64,000 bases of DNA from an uncultured Dokdonia sp. (GCA_947503305.1 CANNDF010000001.1:1054001-1118000); one strand, 5' to 3'. Numbered from the stretch's first letter, positions 42,501 to 52,684 are shown. Program-made: numbers and translations. The notes: generated by a model not told the origin, from the sequence alone.

Positions 42501-43178
42501 TTAACAGATAAGCTTATATCCGTATCCCCTAACATTAATTATAGATATGGTAGGATCATCTTTTAATTTTTTACGAAGCTTGGTAATAAAGACATCCATA
42601 GACCTTCCTGAAAAGAAGTCGTCATCGCCCCATAATTTTTTAAGAATAAGAGAACGATCCAATACTTGATTCTTGTTTTTGTATAAATGAAATAACAAAT
42701 GCGCTTCTCGGTGTGTAAGGTTTTGTACGCTTTCGCGAAAGCGTAATACCTGCTTTGGGAAATCAAAGGTATATGCTCCTATAGTCAAACTTTCAGTATT
42801 TTTCTGGAGAAGACTTCTATTAAGTAAGTTATTAATACGAACAATAAGCTCTTCTATACTAAAAGGCTTTTTTAAATAGTCATTACCTCCTATGCTAAAC
42901 CCTTCGACGACATCTGCCGTTTGAGATTTTGCAGTTAGAAAAATAATAGGAACTGTTTCATCTAATGTTCGAATCTCTTTTGCCAGTGTAAATCCATCCA
43001 TTTTAGGCATCATAACATCCAAGATGAGTATCGCTGGAGGTTCATTTTTATACGCATTTAAAGCTTGGATACCATCTGTGTATAAATGCACTTCAAAATC
43101 TCTGGTTTCCAGACTTTCTTTTACGATTTGACCCAAAGCGGGTTCGTCTTCTGCAAGAAGTATTTTAATTTTAGGCAT
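42501..43178 (-). CDS. OmpR-family response regulator
   Basis: 225 residues: receiver domain with acidic pocket (AEDE) and phospho-acceptor Asp54 in ILDVMMPKMDGF, conserved Lys in YLKKPFSIEEL, and a C-terminal winged helix (LTHREAHLLFHLYKNKNQVLDRSLILKKLWG...FITKLRKKL). It overlaps the histidine kinase stop/start by 8 nt. A full 20-bp copy of the palindrome (TACGCTTTCGCGAAAGCGTA, 42726-42745) lies in the linker-coding part, read as RFRES between the two domains. Confidence 0.96.
   Translation of the reverse strand: MPKIKILLAEDEPALGQIVKESLETRDFEVHLYTDGIQALNAYKNEPPAILILDVMMPKMDGFTLAKEIRTLDETVPIIFLTAKSQTADVVEGFSIGGNDYLKKPFSIEELIVRINNLLNRSLLQKNTESLTIGAYTFDFPKQVLRFRESVQNLTHREAHLLFHLYKNKNQVLDRSLILKKLWGDDDFFSGRSMDVFITKLRKKLKDDPTISIINVRGYGYKLIC
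42729..42742. repeat. Palindrome GCTTTCGCGAAAGC, full 20-bp copy (coding)
   Basis: The longest perfect copy, TACGCTTTCGCGAAAGCGTA, in the response regulator gene near the domain linker. Confidence 0.92.
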
Positions 43179-44637
43179 AGGGCAGATAGATATTAAATAC
43201 TGTTGGATCAGAAGTTACATGAATTTTACCTTCATGTTTGTCTATAATCGTTTTTGTGTAATAAAGTCCAATACCAAAACCTTTTACATCATGTGTATTT
43301 CCTTTAGGAATTCGGTAGAATTTTTCAAAAATTTGTGAGGTATGCATTTTAGTAAGTTCTCTTCCAGAATCAGAAATAGCTATGTGAACATTTGACGTTA
43401 ATTTTTGTATCGTAATGCCTATACGTTTACCTCCATATTTAATGGCATTATCCACAATATTATCAATCGCATTTTCAATGTGAAATGCATCTATAGGAAT
43501 CCAGATATTATCATCTTGGGATTCAAAATAAATGTCTTTGTCGAGTTGTGTAGCTTTGTATTTTTGATGAATACTTTCCAGTATCTCCACAATATTGGTT
43601 TCTTGCTTATTAAGTCTAAGAGCTTCACTATCAAGCGTTGCAGTTTCTAATAGCCTTTCTACCATAGTATTGAGTTTTCCAACCTGTTCAGAAGATATAT
43701 CTACATATTTTTTTGTTTTTTTTGTGTCATTTGTGTCATTAAAATGTTGAATACTTTCCATAGCAACTCCTATAGTAGCAATAGGAGTTTTAAATTCATG
43801 AGAGATATTACTTATAAAATCGTTTTTGATTTCGGCAAGATGTTTTTGTTGTTTTATGATATGAAGAAGGTACATAAGCATGCTTATGATAGTTACAATA
43901 AGAGTAGTTGAAATAAGGATACCTATTAAATTGCGTTTAAGTACGAGTAATGTAATATTTTCAAAACCTATCTGTAATTTACTGCCTCTAGGTAAAAGAT
44001 GAGATTTTGCCTTCGTAATAATATCGTATTTCTGTGTCTCTAGAGAATCTGGCACATCAAGATCTGTTAATGAAAATTGATGATCAATATCTATTTTTTT
44101 TCGACTTAGCTCACTAGTAATGATTGAATCCATACGATGAGGGTCTATATTTTCATCTTCTAGAGAAATAATAATTTGTGAAGTAAGATTTTTAAGGGCA
44201 TTAGACCTTAATGAGTCATGATGACTATAAGAAAATTGTCTATTTAAAGAGTCTCCGTCTATTTGAAGTCTCCCTAGGTTTATAATAGTATCTAGACTTC
44301 TTTCTGTTTTGAAAGGATTAGTTATAAAATCGATACTCTTTATAGTATCAGAAATGATCATCATTTTATTCTTTGTGGTAAATGATTTTGAGAAACTAAT
44401 ACTGCTGGATATAGAGTCAGGACTCGACCATTTGCTTAAAAAATTAAAGGTTTCGTTAGACGCCTTTAGTTCATAATATTGACTTACAGCGTTATCTAAA
44501 CTTACTTGCACATCATTGACAAGTTGTTGTTTTTCAGACTGATAATTTTTGTAATTCCAATATACTTGTATCAGTAATGTGCCTAAAATCACAACACTTA
44601 TAAAATATAATATTGTTTTATAATGACGCTCTTGCAT
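43171..44637 (-). CDS. Sensor histidine kinase
   Basis: 488 residues from the Met at 44637: N-terminal membrane helix (ILYFISVVILGTLLIQVYW), a sensor region of about 200 residues outside the membrane, a second helix (LIGILISTTLIVTIISMLMYLL), H-box NDFISNISHEFKTPIATIG, and ATP-binding N/G boxes (AIDNIVDNAIKYGG, VKGFGIGLYYTK). The frame extends 19 codons upstream without typical features. It is divergent from the GLPGLI genes, so the pair may control them. Confidence 0.94.
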   Translation of the reverse strand: MQERHYKTILYFISVVILGTLLIQVYWNYKNYQSEKQQLVNDVQVSLDNAVSQYYELKASNETFNFLSKWSSPDSISSSISFSKSFTTKNKMMIISDTIKSIDFITNPFKTERSLDTIINLGRLQIDGDSLNRQFSYSHHDSLRSNALKNLTSQIIISLEDENIDPHRMDSIITSELSRKKIDIDHQFSLTDLDVPDSLETQKYDIITKAKSHLLPRGSKLQIGFENITLLVLKRNLIGILISTTLIVTIISMLMYLLHIIKQQKHLAEIKNDFISNISHEFKTPIATIGVAMESIQHFNDTNDTKKTKKYVDISSEQVGKLNTMVERLLETATLDSEALRLNKQETNIVEILESIHQKYKATQLDKDIYFESQDDNIWIPIDAFHIENAIDNIVDNAIKYGGKRIGITIQKLTSNVHIAISDSGRELTKMHTSQIFEKFYRIPKGNTHDVKGFGIGLYYTKTIIDKHEGKIHVTSDPTVFNIYLPYA

Positions 44638-44757
44638 ACCCCAAAAGTAGTTGGTTCCTATGCTGTTACCAAACCGCTTAACACACGTTAACATTGGTTA
44701 ACGCAGGTCATTTTAAAAATTTGACACCTTTGTAGAGTTCAATTAATAGATATTATC

Positions 44758-45576
44758 ATGAAAAACTTAATTTTAAATGTACTTATTCTTACACTTGCCT
44801 TTGCAGAAGCATACTCACAAAACATTCAAGGTATAGCTACCTATCAAACCCAACGCCATGTAGATATTAAACTGGATAGTACGATGGGAGATGATATACA
44901 GAAAACTATTCAAGAGCAATTACGTAAGCAGTTTCAAAAAGAATACAAGCTTAACTTTAATAGTAATGAGTCTTTATGGAAAGAAGATGTTTCAATAGAT
45001 AAACCGCAAGCACCATCAAATAATGGAGTTGTAATACAAGTTTCTGGAAATCAAGACGTATTGTATAAGGATATTACGCAAGGTGTTTATACAAGAGCTA
45101 GTGACCTTATGGGGAAAAAGTTTCTTATAGAAGATAAACTTGAGAAGCCAGAATGGGTATTAGAAAAAGAAACTAAGAATATAGGCCAGTATACTTGTTT
45201 TAAAGCAACACAGACGAGAGAAGTAGAAAATACTACTTCTACAAACGGGGGGGAGATAGAAACAAAAAAAGAAACAGTCGTTACTACCGCTTGGTATACC
45301 TTAGATATCCCAGTAAAGCATGGTCCTGATGATTTTTGGGGATTGCCGGGGCTAATTCTAGAAGTAAATAACGGTAGAATGGCTATGATGTGTACACAGG
45401 TAGTACTAAATCCTAAAAATGGGATCTCCATGGAAATTCCTGAAAAAGGGAAGAAAGTAAATCAAGAAACCTATGAAAAGATTGCTGAAGAGAAATCTAA
45501 AGAAATGATGGAACGCATGAATTCAAATCGTAGAAATGGGGATTCAAATTCTTTTTCTATTCGAATAGGTGGTTAA
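44758..45576 (+). CDS. GLPGLI family protein 1
   Basis: A 272-residue exported protein (signal peptide ending AYSQ) with the family motif WGLPGLILEV, preceded by AWYTLDIPVKHGPDDFW. The family is Bacteroidota-specific, often lies beside TonB-dependent receptors or barrels, and has no known activity. The C-terminus is Lys/Glu-rich, then Arg/Asn/Ser-rich. First of two paralogues ahead of a large outer-membrane barrel and divergent from a two-component system. Confidence 0.93.
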   Translation: MKNLILNVLILTLAFAEAYSQNIQGIATYQTQRHVDIKLDSTMGDDIQKTIQEQLRKQFQKEYKLNFNSNESLWKEDVSIDKPQAPSNNGVVIQVSGNQDVLYKDITQGVYTRASDLMGKKFLIEDKLEKPEWVLEKETKNIGQYTCFKATQTREVENTTSTNGGEIETKKETVVTTAWYTLDIPVKHGPDDFWGLPGLILEVNNGRMAMMCTQVVLNPKNGISMEIPEKGKKVNQETYEKIAEEKSKEMMERMNSNRRNGDSNSFSIRIGG

Positions 45577-45671
45577 ACAAAATCACTGGAAATCATAAAC
45601 TATTCTTAAAAAAAGGATGCTAGTTAAACTTTGGGCTAAATTTATGGTCAAAGGTTTAAACTAAAAATATC

Positions 45672-46568
45672 ATGATTTCTAAAGTTTCTAAAAGTGTTAC
45701 TATCGTAGCAATAGCCTTACTAGCACTTAATACCTATGCACAGGATATTAAAGGAGTAGTAACCTACCAGACTAAGACAACAATAGATATGTCGCGTTTT
45801 GGAGGTAGAGAAGTAAGCGAGCAACAAAAACAACGATGGAAAGAACGTATGAAAAATTTCCTAGAAAAAGAGTATACGTTGAGCTTTACTAAAAATGAGT
45901 CTTATTATAAAGAAGAAGAAAAACTCAGTGCCCCTGGACAAGGTGGTGGTCGTTGGGGAGGTGGTTTTACGCAAGGCGGTATTTATAAAAATATTGCAGA
46001 CAACGCGTATTCAAGAGAAAATAATATGATGGGGAAAACCTTTCTGGTTAAAGACACTATAAATAACCTAGAATGGGAATTGGTAAAAGAGAGTAAAATG
46101 ATTGGTCAATATCCAGTATTTAAGGCAGTAGCTACTCGTAATATTGAACAAAATATATGGAGTCGTATGGGGAGAAGATTTAGAAATACTCAAAAGGAGA
46201 GAGAAAAGAAAACTGACTCTTCTGATACAGCAAGTACAGAAGATAAAATAGCTGTAGAACAACCTAAAACAGAAACCATTACTGCATGGTATACTCCTAT
46301 GATCCCTGCGAGTCACGGGCCAGATGAATTTGGAGGATTACCAGGATTAATTCTAGAACTTAATACAAGAAATACAACCATGCTATGTACAAAGGTAGTA
46401 TTGAATCCTAAAGAAGAAATAACCATCGAGATACCTTCAAAAGGGAAAGAAGTGACTCGAGAAGAATATGCAAACATAGTCGAAGAAAAAGGAAAAGAAA
46501 TGATGGAACGTTACGGGGGAGGAAATAGAAGAGGTGGTAACGGAAGAGGATTTCGAATAGGAGGATAA
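45672..46568 (+). CDS. GLPGLI family protein 2
   Basis: 298 residues, paralogous to the preceding gene: signal peptide ending TYAQ, a common DIKGVVTYQTKTTIDMS start, motif GGLPGLILEL after AWYTPMIPASHGPDEF, and a Gly/Arg-rich C-terminus (RRGGNGRGFRIGG). The middle contains a Lys/Asp/Ser insertion. It is separated from the barrel gene by a 68-bp gap that holds one palindrome copy. Confidence 0.93.
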   Translation: MISKVSKSVTIVAIALLALNTYAQDIKGVVTYQTKTTIDMSRFGGREVSEQQKQRWKERMKNFLEKEYTLSFTKNESYYKEEEKLSAPGQGGGRWGGGFTQGGIYKNIADNAYSRENNMMGKTFLVKDTINNLEWELVKESKMIGQYPVFKAVATRNIEQNIWSRMGRRFRNTQKEREKKTDSSDTASTEDKIAVEQPKTETITAWYTPMIPASHGPDEFGGLPGLILELNTRNTTMLCTKVVLNPKEEITIEIPSKGKEVTREEYANIVEEKGKEMMERYGGGNRRGGNGRGFRIGG

Positions 46569-46583
46569 ACTAGTTTTGTACAT

Positions 46584-46597
46584 GCTTTCGCGAAAGC
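46584..46597. repeat. Palindrome GCTTTCGCGAAAGC, copy before the barrel gene
   Basis: Perfect core, extended ATGCTTTCGCGAAAGCGTA, between GLPGLI gene 2 and the outer-membrane barrel gene. Confidence 0.9.
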
Positions 46598-46636
46598 GTA
46601 ATAGCAGATTGCTAACATAACGAATCAAAAATCAAA

Positions 46637-49405
46637 ATGAGTCTAAAAACTACAATTTTGGTATTACTATTTGTAATGCCCCTGGGTCTCTTTGCCCAAA
46701 GTATAGAACTTAGAGGAACTGTAAAAGACAGTATAGGAGGGCCGCTGGAACTTGCAAATATTATAGCGACCAATAAGGCAGAAGGCACACTGGAATCCTA
46801 TGGTATTACAGATGCACAAGGAAGATATAAGTTAGAATTACCAGTGAGCACTACCTATGAGCTTAAAGTAAGCTATCTCGGGTTAAAATCAGTTATAGAA
46901 GAATATATTGTTCCCGAAAATGCAGCAGATGCTTCTAAGGATTTTGTGTTACTAGCAGATCCAAATCAACTGGATAATGTAGAACTGGTCTATGAAATTC
47001 CTGTCACGGTAAAAGGCGATACGATTGTCTACAATACAGATAGCTTTACTAATGGGAATGAAAAGAAATTAGGAGATGTCCTTAAAAAATTACCAGGCAT
47101 AGAAGTTACAGATGATGGAGAAATAGAAGTCGAAGGACAAACAGTATCCAAAGTAATGATAGAAGGGAAGGATTTTTTTGATGGTGATAGTAAACTAGCT
47201 ACCAAAAACATCCCTGCAGATGCACTTAAAAAAGTAGAAGTACTCAAAAACTATAATGAGGTATCTCAAATGAGAGGCTTAGGAAACGATCAAGATAACA
47301 TAGCGATCAACCTTAAGTTAAAAGAAGGAAAGAAGAATTTTTGGTTTGGTGATATTACCGCGGGTCTTGGAGAAGGAGATGGTGAACTGCGATATACTGC
47401 AAAACCTAAGTTGTTTTATTACAGCCCCAAAGGGAGTGTTAATATTATAGGTAACTTTAATAATACAGGGGAGGTTCCATTTACATTCAGAGATTATTTC
47501 AATTTTACAGGAGGTTTCAGAGGTTTTAATAGGCGAGGAGGGACCTCTTTTAATATATCAGATGGAGGTCTTGGGTTTTTAGTTACTCAAAATGATAGAG
47601 CAAATGAAATAGAATCTGATTTTATAGGGGCTAACTTTACCTATAGTCCATCTAAAACCTGGGATGTAAGTGGGTTTACAATCCTTAATGACGGACGAAC
47701 AAATTTTGTAAATAACTCATTAAATACATTTATCAACCAAGGGGTATCACAACAGTTTAATGAGGTGAGTGATCAACGTAATCAATTAGGAATGCTAAAG
47801 TTGAGCGCAGTACATAAACCTAGTGTAAACCTTCAGGTAGATTATGATATACTTGCAAAACTCTCAAAGCAAACAGAATTTTCTGACGGCCTTTCTGAAG
47901 AGCAATTTACAGCACCAGATGGAACTCTTATTGAAAGTATAGATAACGTAGATCAAACTAAGGAAAATAGCCCGTTTTCTATTAATCAAAACCTTAACGC
48001 ATATTACACGCTCAATGAAAAAAATATTTTTGCAGGGACAGTACAACACTTATTTCAAGAAGAAGATCCTTTCTATAATGCATTAGTAAGTGAACAGCCT
48101 TTTCAATCTGTACTTCCTCTTACAGAAGAGGGGCAAGATCTTTTTGATATCAATCAAAACAAAAATATTCGGACCAATAAACTAGATGCAAAAATAGATT
48201 ATTATTATGTGATCAATAAGAAAAGTAATATCAACCTTACTTTAGGAACTACTCAAAGCAGACAAGATTTTAACTCAAGTATTTTCCAATTATTAGAAGG
48301 GAATGATCGTAATGATTTAGTCACGTCATTACCTGACGCAGAAGATGGGACGGTATCTTCTTTAGAGAATGATGTGCAATTTAATTTCAGTGATTGGTTT
48401 TTAGGCGTACATTATAAATTCAAAACAGGAATTTATACATTCACTCCAGGAGTTACATTACATCGTTATGGTTTAAAAAGTGATCAAGTCGGAAGCATTA
48501 CAGAAGATAATCAGTTTTTGCTTTTACCCGATCTATTTGCTATTGCACAATTTGGACAAAGCAAAAGTTTACGATTTAATTACCAAATGACAGCAGAGTA
48601 TACTGATGTTACCAATTATGCAGAAGGGTTGGTGTTCAATAATTTTAATCGTCTTTTTAGAGGAAATCGTAATTTAGAAAATGCTATTTTTCACAACATA
48701 AGTTTGAATTACTTTAGTTTTAGTATGTTTAATTTTACAAGCCTTTTTGGAGGAGTCAATTATAGTAGACGTATAGATCCGGTAAAAACCGCAGGAGAAT
48801 TTCAGGGTATTGATCAAATATCTTCCCCTATAAATAATACTAATTTTGTCGATGAGACTTTTGGAGGGAATGCACGTTTTTCTAAAACCTTTAAAAAATT
48901 AAAATGGAATGTAAGAGGAAATGTATCATGGAGTGATCTCAATAATATAATCAATGGTGAAGATCGTAACACAAAAAACTTCACACAAAATTATCAGACA
49001 AGCTTAGAAACCAATTTCAAAGAAGCTCCTAATTTTGAAATAGGGTATAACTTTACAAGCACACGATCGGATAATGGTATTACAGATCGTACATTTTTGA
49101 CCAATAGGCCTTTTGCAAATTTTGAAGTAAATTTTTTAAAAGGATTTACATTTGCCGCAGATTGGAGTTATTACGATTATGATGATAATGATGACAGTAC
49201 AGACTTAAGTAATACCTATCAATTTTTAGAGGCAAATCTTTACTATCAAAAACCAGACAGTCAATGGGAGTTTAGAGTACAGGCGACCAATCTTTTGGAT
49301 GTAGACGTGATCAGTAATAATAGTGTCAATGATATTAGTATCTCAAATACAGAGTATTTTGTGCAGCCACGCTATGTTATCTTTACGGTAAAATATAATT
49401 TGTAA
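46637..49405 (+). CDS. Outer-membrane beta-barrel protein with carboxypeptidase-regulatory-like domain (TonB-receptor-like)
   Basis: 922 residues: signal peptide (LGLFAQ), a CarboxypepD-reg-like domain (IELRGTVKDSIGGPLELANIIATNK), a plug-like segment (NELGDVLKKLPGIEV-type, with VKGDTIVYNTDSF), then a long barrel ending in an aromatic strand (YVIFTVKYNL). Such proteins regularly accompany GLPGLI genes. No SusD partner follows, so it is not a typical glycan-uptake system; substrate unknown. A palindrome copy flanks the gene on each side. Confidence 0.9.
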   Translation: MSLKTTILVLLFVMPLGLFAQSIELRGTVKDSIGGPLELANIIATNKAEGTLESYGITDAQGRYKLELPVSTTYELKVSYLGLKSVIEEYIVPENAADASKDFVLLADPNQLDNVELVYEIPVTVKGDTIVYNTDSFTNGNEKKLGDVLKKLPGIEVTDDGEIEVEGQTVSKVMIEGKDFFDGDSKLATKNIPADALKKVEVLKNYNEVSQMRGLGNDQDNIAINLKLKEGKKNFWFGDITAGLGEGDGELRYTAKPKLFYYSPKGSVNIIGNFNNTGEVPFTFRDYFNFTGGFRGFNRRGGTSFNISDGGLGFLVTQNDRANEIESDFIGANFTYSPSKTWDVSGFTILNDGRTNFVNNSLNTFINQGVSQQFNEVSDQRNQLGMLKLSAVHKPSVNLQVDYDILAKLSKQTEFSDGLSEEQFTAPDGTLIESIDNVDQTKENSPFSINQNLNAYYTLNEKNIFAGTVQHLFQEEDPFYNALVSEQPFQSVLPLTEEGQDLFDINQNKNIRTNKLDAKIDYYYVINKKSNINLTLGTTQSRQDFNSSIFQLLEGNDRNDLVTSLPDAEDGTVSSLENDVQFNFSDWFLGVHYKFKTGIYTFTPGVTLHRYGLKSDQVGSITEDNQFLLLPDLFAIAQFGQSKSLRFNYQMTAEYTDVTNYAEGLVFNNFNRLFRGNRNLENAIFHNISLNYFSFSMFNFTSLFGGVNYSRRIDPVKTAGEFQGIDQISSPINNTNFVDETFGGNARFSKTFKKLKWNVRGNVSWSDLNNIINGEDRNTKNFTQNYQTSLETNFKEAPNFEIGYNFTSTRSDNGITDRTFLTNRPFANFEVNFLKGFTFAADWSYYDYDDNDDSTDLSNTYQFLEANLYYQKPDSQWEFRVQATNLLDVDVISNNSVNDISISNTEYFVQPRYVIFTVKYNL

Positions 49406-49411
49406 GTATAT

Positions 49412-49425
49412 GCTTTCGCGAAAGC
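49412..49425. repeat. Palindrome GCTTTCGCGAAAGC, copy after the barrel gene
   Basis: Perfect core, extended TATGCTTTCGCGAAAGCGTA, 6 nt after the barrel stop codon. Confidence 0.9.
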
Positions 49426-49473
49426 GTATTCTCTCAAAACCACTATATTCGTAGGACTCATATAGTAAATAAT

Positions 49474-49920
49474 ATGCTTACACAGACACTCCAACAATTG
49501 TATAAAAGGGATCTTGAGAAACTTAAAAGTGAAATTTACAGCTATACTAAAGAAGAAAATCTCTGGCGTATAGACGGGGAAATTGTAAACTCAGGGGGCA
49601 ATTTATGCTTACACTTAATTGGAAATCTCAATGCGTTTATAGGAGCGCAAATAGGAAAAACCGGATATGTACGTGATCGCACGTTTGAATTTTCTGGTAA
49701 AGGCGTCTCCAGAGAGGATTTACTTCGTAAAATAGAAAACACAATCGATGTAGTCCTTCAGTCTTTAGAAAAAGTAGATGAAGAACTTCTTGCTTCTGAA
49801 TATCCTATAAAGGTATTTAAAGAAAAAATGACCTATGAATTTTTCTTACTCCATCTTTCTGCTCATCTCAGCTATCATTTAGGGCAGGTAAATTACCATA
49901 GACGATTATTAGATAATTAA
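49474..49920 (+). CDS. DinB-family protein
   Basis: A 148-residue four-helix-bundle protein of the DinB / DUF1572 superfamily: NLCLHLIGNLNAFIG (first His region) and the C-terminal FFLLHLSAHLSYHLGQVNYHRR, giving the usual three-His metal site. Family members include thiol-S-transferases and hydrolases, but many have no assigned substrate. It converges with the next gene, with the stops almost touching. Confidence 0.88.
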   Translation: MLTQTLQQLYKRDLEKLKSEIYSYTKEENLWRIDGEIVNSGGNLCLHLIGNLNAFIGAQIGKTGYVRDRTFEFSGKGVSREDLLRKIENTIDVVLQSLEKVDEELLASEYPIKVFKEKMTYEFFLLHLSAHLSYHLGQVNYHRRLLDN

Positions 49921-49921
49921 A

Positions 49922-50278
49922 CTATTGCTGAATCTTTACTTTTATAGGACCACCATTATTTATCCATCCTCCACCTATTTCATCTATATTGATATCTAGC
50001 TCATCATCTGTATTAATATTGCGTAGATCCACTCTTAGCTCATCATAGGTGTCTATATTTTTAATATTAACATCCAGTTGTTCTGTACTAGAAAGTTTTA
50101 CAGTAATAGATCCATCTTTGTTTAAAGGAACAAGTCCATAATTAGTAGAAAAAGGAGTTGTAGTTGCTGGGTCTCCTGCATGTGCTTTAGGAAATAATTC
50201 AATGTCTTTTAATACAACAATGCATAAGCACACTGCGATGATGGTAAGAATAGTTTTAGTGTAGCGATCTGTTTTCAT
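49922..50278 (-). CDS. Membrane-anchored small periplasmic protein, unknown function
   Basis: 118 residues: a short basic N-terminus, one hydrophobic helix (ILTIIAVCLCIVVLKDI), an AHA-type possible cleavage site, and an acidic tail made of repeated short units (LDVNIKNIDTYDELRVDLRNINTDDELDINI) with regular Asp/Asn/Ile. Comparable small proteins with the TKIxLTIIAVCLxxxVLKD start are frequent in Bacteroidota. Role unknown. Confidence 0.8.
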   Translation of the reverse strand: MKTDRYTKTILTIIAVCLCIVVLKDIELFPKAHAGDPATTTPFSTNYGLVPLNKDGSITVKLSSTEQLDVNIKNIDTYDELRVDLRNINTDDELDINIDEIGGGWINNGGPIKVKIQQ

Positions 50279-50349
50279 GAGTACGTGATTTTAATTTTGA
50301 TTGTATTATCAAAAACAAAGCCATATCTTTTTGCTTAAAATCAATCTGC

Positions 50350-50979
50350 ATGGAGGGCCATAGTATTACCTATGATAAGAATCGAGTCATTAACTTTAGT
50401 GATGCTGTATTTTCAATAGCAATGACGCTTCTGGTTTTAGAAGTTGCAGTTCCATCTGCCAAAGAACTAAACACTCGGGGTGCCTGGGTATCGTTGTCAT
50501 ATAGGATACCAGATTTTATAGGACTTTTGGTAAGTTTTCTCGTAAGTGCCTTGTATTGGGTAGCCCATTTACGTCTTATGAAGTACGTATCAAATGTAGA
50601 CGGAAAATTATTGTGGTTAAATATTTTTCTATTGCTATTTGTGGTGTTATTACCATTCTCTACAGCCTTTTATGTAGGAGGGTTTGGCCTTAGAGATCCC
50701 TTTGTTTTTTATAGTCTTAATATTTCAGTTATAGGATTTTTTAATCTTCTCATGATCCGTTATGTATATAAAAGTGAGCAAGAAAAAACAGGTTTTACAA
50801 AGTTATATTATGATTGGTATAAATGGCGTGGGATTAATGGATTGGTTATTTGGTTGCTTGCGGCAATTACATCATTTATTTTTCTAGAGATAGCCCGATT
50901 TATTTTTATATTCATTTTTGTAATTCAATTTTTTATGGATCGATTTTTTAAGAAAAAATTACAGAAACAATTGCTATAA
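50350..50979 (+). CDS. TMEM175-like potassium channel family protein (DUF1211)
   Basis: A 209-residue membrane protein with about six helices. The signature of bacterial TMEM175 channels is present near the N-terminus: RVINFSDAVFSIAMTLLVLEV, the FSDxxFxIAMTLLVLE pore motif. These proteins conduct K+. A Lys-rich cytoplasmic C-terminus follows the last helix. Followed by a bidirectional terminator shared with metK. Confidence 0.9.
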   Translation: MEGHSITYDKNRVINFSDAVFSIAMTLLVLEVAVPSAKELNTRGAWVSLSYRIPDFIGLLVSFLVSALYWVAHLRLMKYVSNVDGKLLWLNIFLLLFVVLLPFSTAFYVGGFGLRDPFVFYSLNISVIGFFNLLMIRYVYKSEQEKTGFTKLYYDWYKWRGINGLVIWLLAAITSFIFLEIARFIFIFIFVIQFFMDRFFKKKLQKQLL

Positions 50980-50980
50980 A

Positions 50981-51016
50981 TTAAAAGCGCCAGATATTAA
51001 TATCTGGCGCTTTTAA
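50981..51016. terminator. Bidirectional terminator between the TMEM175-like gene and metK
   Basis: Perfect 36-nt inverted repeat (TTAAAAGCGCCAGATATT and its complement) with A-run and T-run sides. Confidence 0.92.
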
Positions 51017-51036
51017 TTTATCTTATAAAGATTGTT

Positions 51037-52290
51037 CTAGAATCCAAAAGCAGTTTTAACTTTGTCTACATAATCAAGTTTTTCCCAGGTAAATAACTCT
51101 ACTTCTACCTCTTTTGTACTTCCATCAATACGTTCAAATGTTTTAGTGATCGTTTCATTTTTACGACCCATATGCCCATATGCAGCAGTTTCACTATACA
51201 TAGGGGATCTCAATTTTAAACGAGATTCGATAGCAGCAGGGCGCATGTCAAAAATTTCAGTGACTTTCTGAGCAATTTCACCATCAGTCATATTTAAGTT
51301 TGATGTCCCATAGGTATCTACAAAAATTCCCATAGGCTCTACAACTCCAATAGCATAAGATACTTGAACAAGAATCTCATCGGCTACTCCAGCTGCCACA
51401 AGGTTTTTTGCGATATGTCGTGTGGCATATGCAGCACTTCTATCTACTTTACTCGGATCTTTTCCTGAGAAAGCACCACCACCGTGAGCACCCTTTCCTC
51501 CATACGTGTCTACGATAATTTTACGCCCCGTAAGACCCGTATCTCCATGAGGCCCTCCTATCACAAACTTACCCGTTGGGTTAATATGGTATTTGATATC
51601 ATCATTAAATAATGCAGCAACATTTGACGGTAATTTTGCAACCAATCTTGGTATTAAAATAGTTACAATATCCTTGCGAATTTTTGCCAACATTTTTTCA
51701 TCTTCATCAAAATCATCATGCTGTGTAGATACAACAATGGCGTCTATACGTTGAGGAATATTATCATCGCTGTATTCTATTGTCACTTGACTTTTTGAAT
51801 CAGGTCGTAAATAAGTAATTTCTTTTCCTTCACGACGTAAGGCAGCAAGTTCTATTAGAATTTTATGAGAAAGATCTAAGGCTAGCGGCATTAGATTTTC
51901 AGTTTCTTTAGTCGCATACCCAAACATCATTCCTTGATCTCCTGCGCCTTGTTCTTCTTTACTATCTCGATCTACACCTCGATTGATATCATCAGACTGT
52001 TCATGGATGGCAGATAGTACCCCACATGAATTTCCATCAAACATATACTCGCCTTTGGTATACCCAATTTTATTAATCGTTTTTCTTGCAATTTTCTGAA
52101 CATCTAAGTAGGTGCTACTTTTTACTTCTCCCGCGAGTACTACCTGTCCGGTAGTGACAAGAGTTTCACATGCCACTTTTGATTCTGGATCAAAAGCAAG
52201 AAAATTGTCAATGAGTGCGTCACTTATTTGATCTGCTACTTTATCTGGATGTCCTTCAGATACACTTTCTGAAGTAAATAAATACGCCAT
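51037..52290 (-). CDS. metK: S-adenosylmethionine synthase
   Basis: Makes SAM from methionine and ATP. 417 residues. The N-terminal [20 protein letters not shown], the hexapeptide-type [11 protein letters not shown], and [18 protein letters not shown] are all present. Divergent from the SAM-riboswitch-controlled methionine operon; SAM produced here feeds back on that operon and supplies EgtD. No riboswitch was seen on the metK side. Confidence 0.98.
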   Translation of the reverse strand: MAYLFTSESVSEGHPDKVADQISDALIDNFLAFDPESKVACETLVTTGQVVLAGEVKSSTYLDVQKIARKTINKIGYTKGEYMFDGNSCGVLSAIHEQSDDINRGVDRDSKEEQGAGDQGMMFGYATKETENLMPLALDLSHKILIELAALRREGKEITYLRPDSKSQVTIEYSDDNIPQRIDAIVVSTQHDDFDEDEKMLAKIRKDIVTILIPRLVAKLPSNVAALFNDDIKYHINPTGKFVIGGPHGDTGLTGRKIIVDTYGGKGAHGGGAFSGKDPSKVDRSAAYATRHIAKNLVAAGVADEILVQVSYAIGVVEPMGIFVDTYGTSNLNMTDGEIAQKVTEIFDMRPAAIESRLKLRSPMYSETAAYGHMGRKNETITKTFERIDGSTKEVEVELFTWEKLDYVDKVKTAFGF

Positions 52291-52684
52291 GTATTTTTTA
52301 GTTTAATTGTTAGAAAGAATGGATTTGACGAAAGTACCTTCAAAAAATTACATCGAGATTGAAGTTTCAATTCTACGAATTTTAGGCATTTTTTTTAGAG
52401 GTTGCAAGCGGTCAAATCTATCCTCAAAATAAAGCGACAAATGTAGATAAACTTTTTAATATAGCCACAGTATTAGGAATGTCTTAACGATGAAACCTAA
52501 ACATAAAATAGAAGGACTATAATAGTAATAATTTAAAATAAATTACAATTATTGATTTTAATAGAAAAAAAATCCAAAAAAAATGATTATTTGTAATTTA
52601 ACAGAAAATTAATCTATAAAAACTTGCATACTAAAAATTTCTATTGCAATATTTGTACTCACGAAGTTCAAAAACTTAATGAAA
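52291..52684. other. Divergent A+T-rich region between metK and the SAM riboswitch
   Basis: No convincing gene. On the minus strand a TACTTTCG (52329-52336) could be a weak metK -7 box. The plus-strand promoter of the riboswitch is near 52624-52655. The rest is A+T-rich with no repeats or structure noticed. Confidence 0.5.
52624..52655 (+). promoter_or_regulatory. Promoter of the SAM-riboswitch / metY transcript
   Basis: TTG (52624-52626), 21 nt, AATATTTG (52648-52655), one base off the TAnnTTTG consensus. Transcription would begin just upstream of the riboswitch. Confidence 0.45.
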
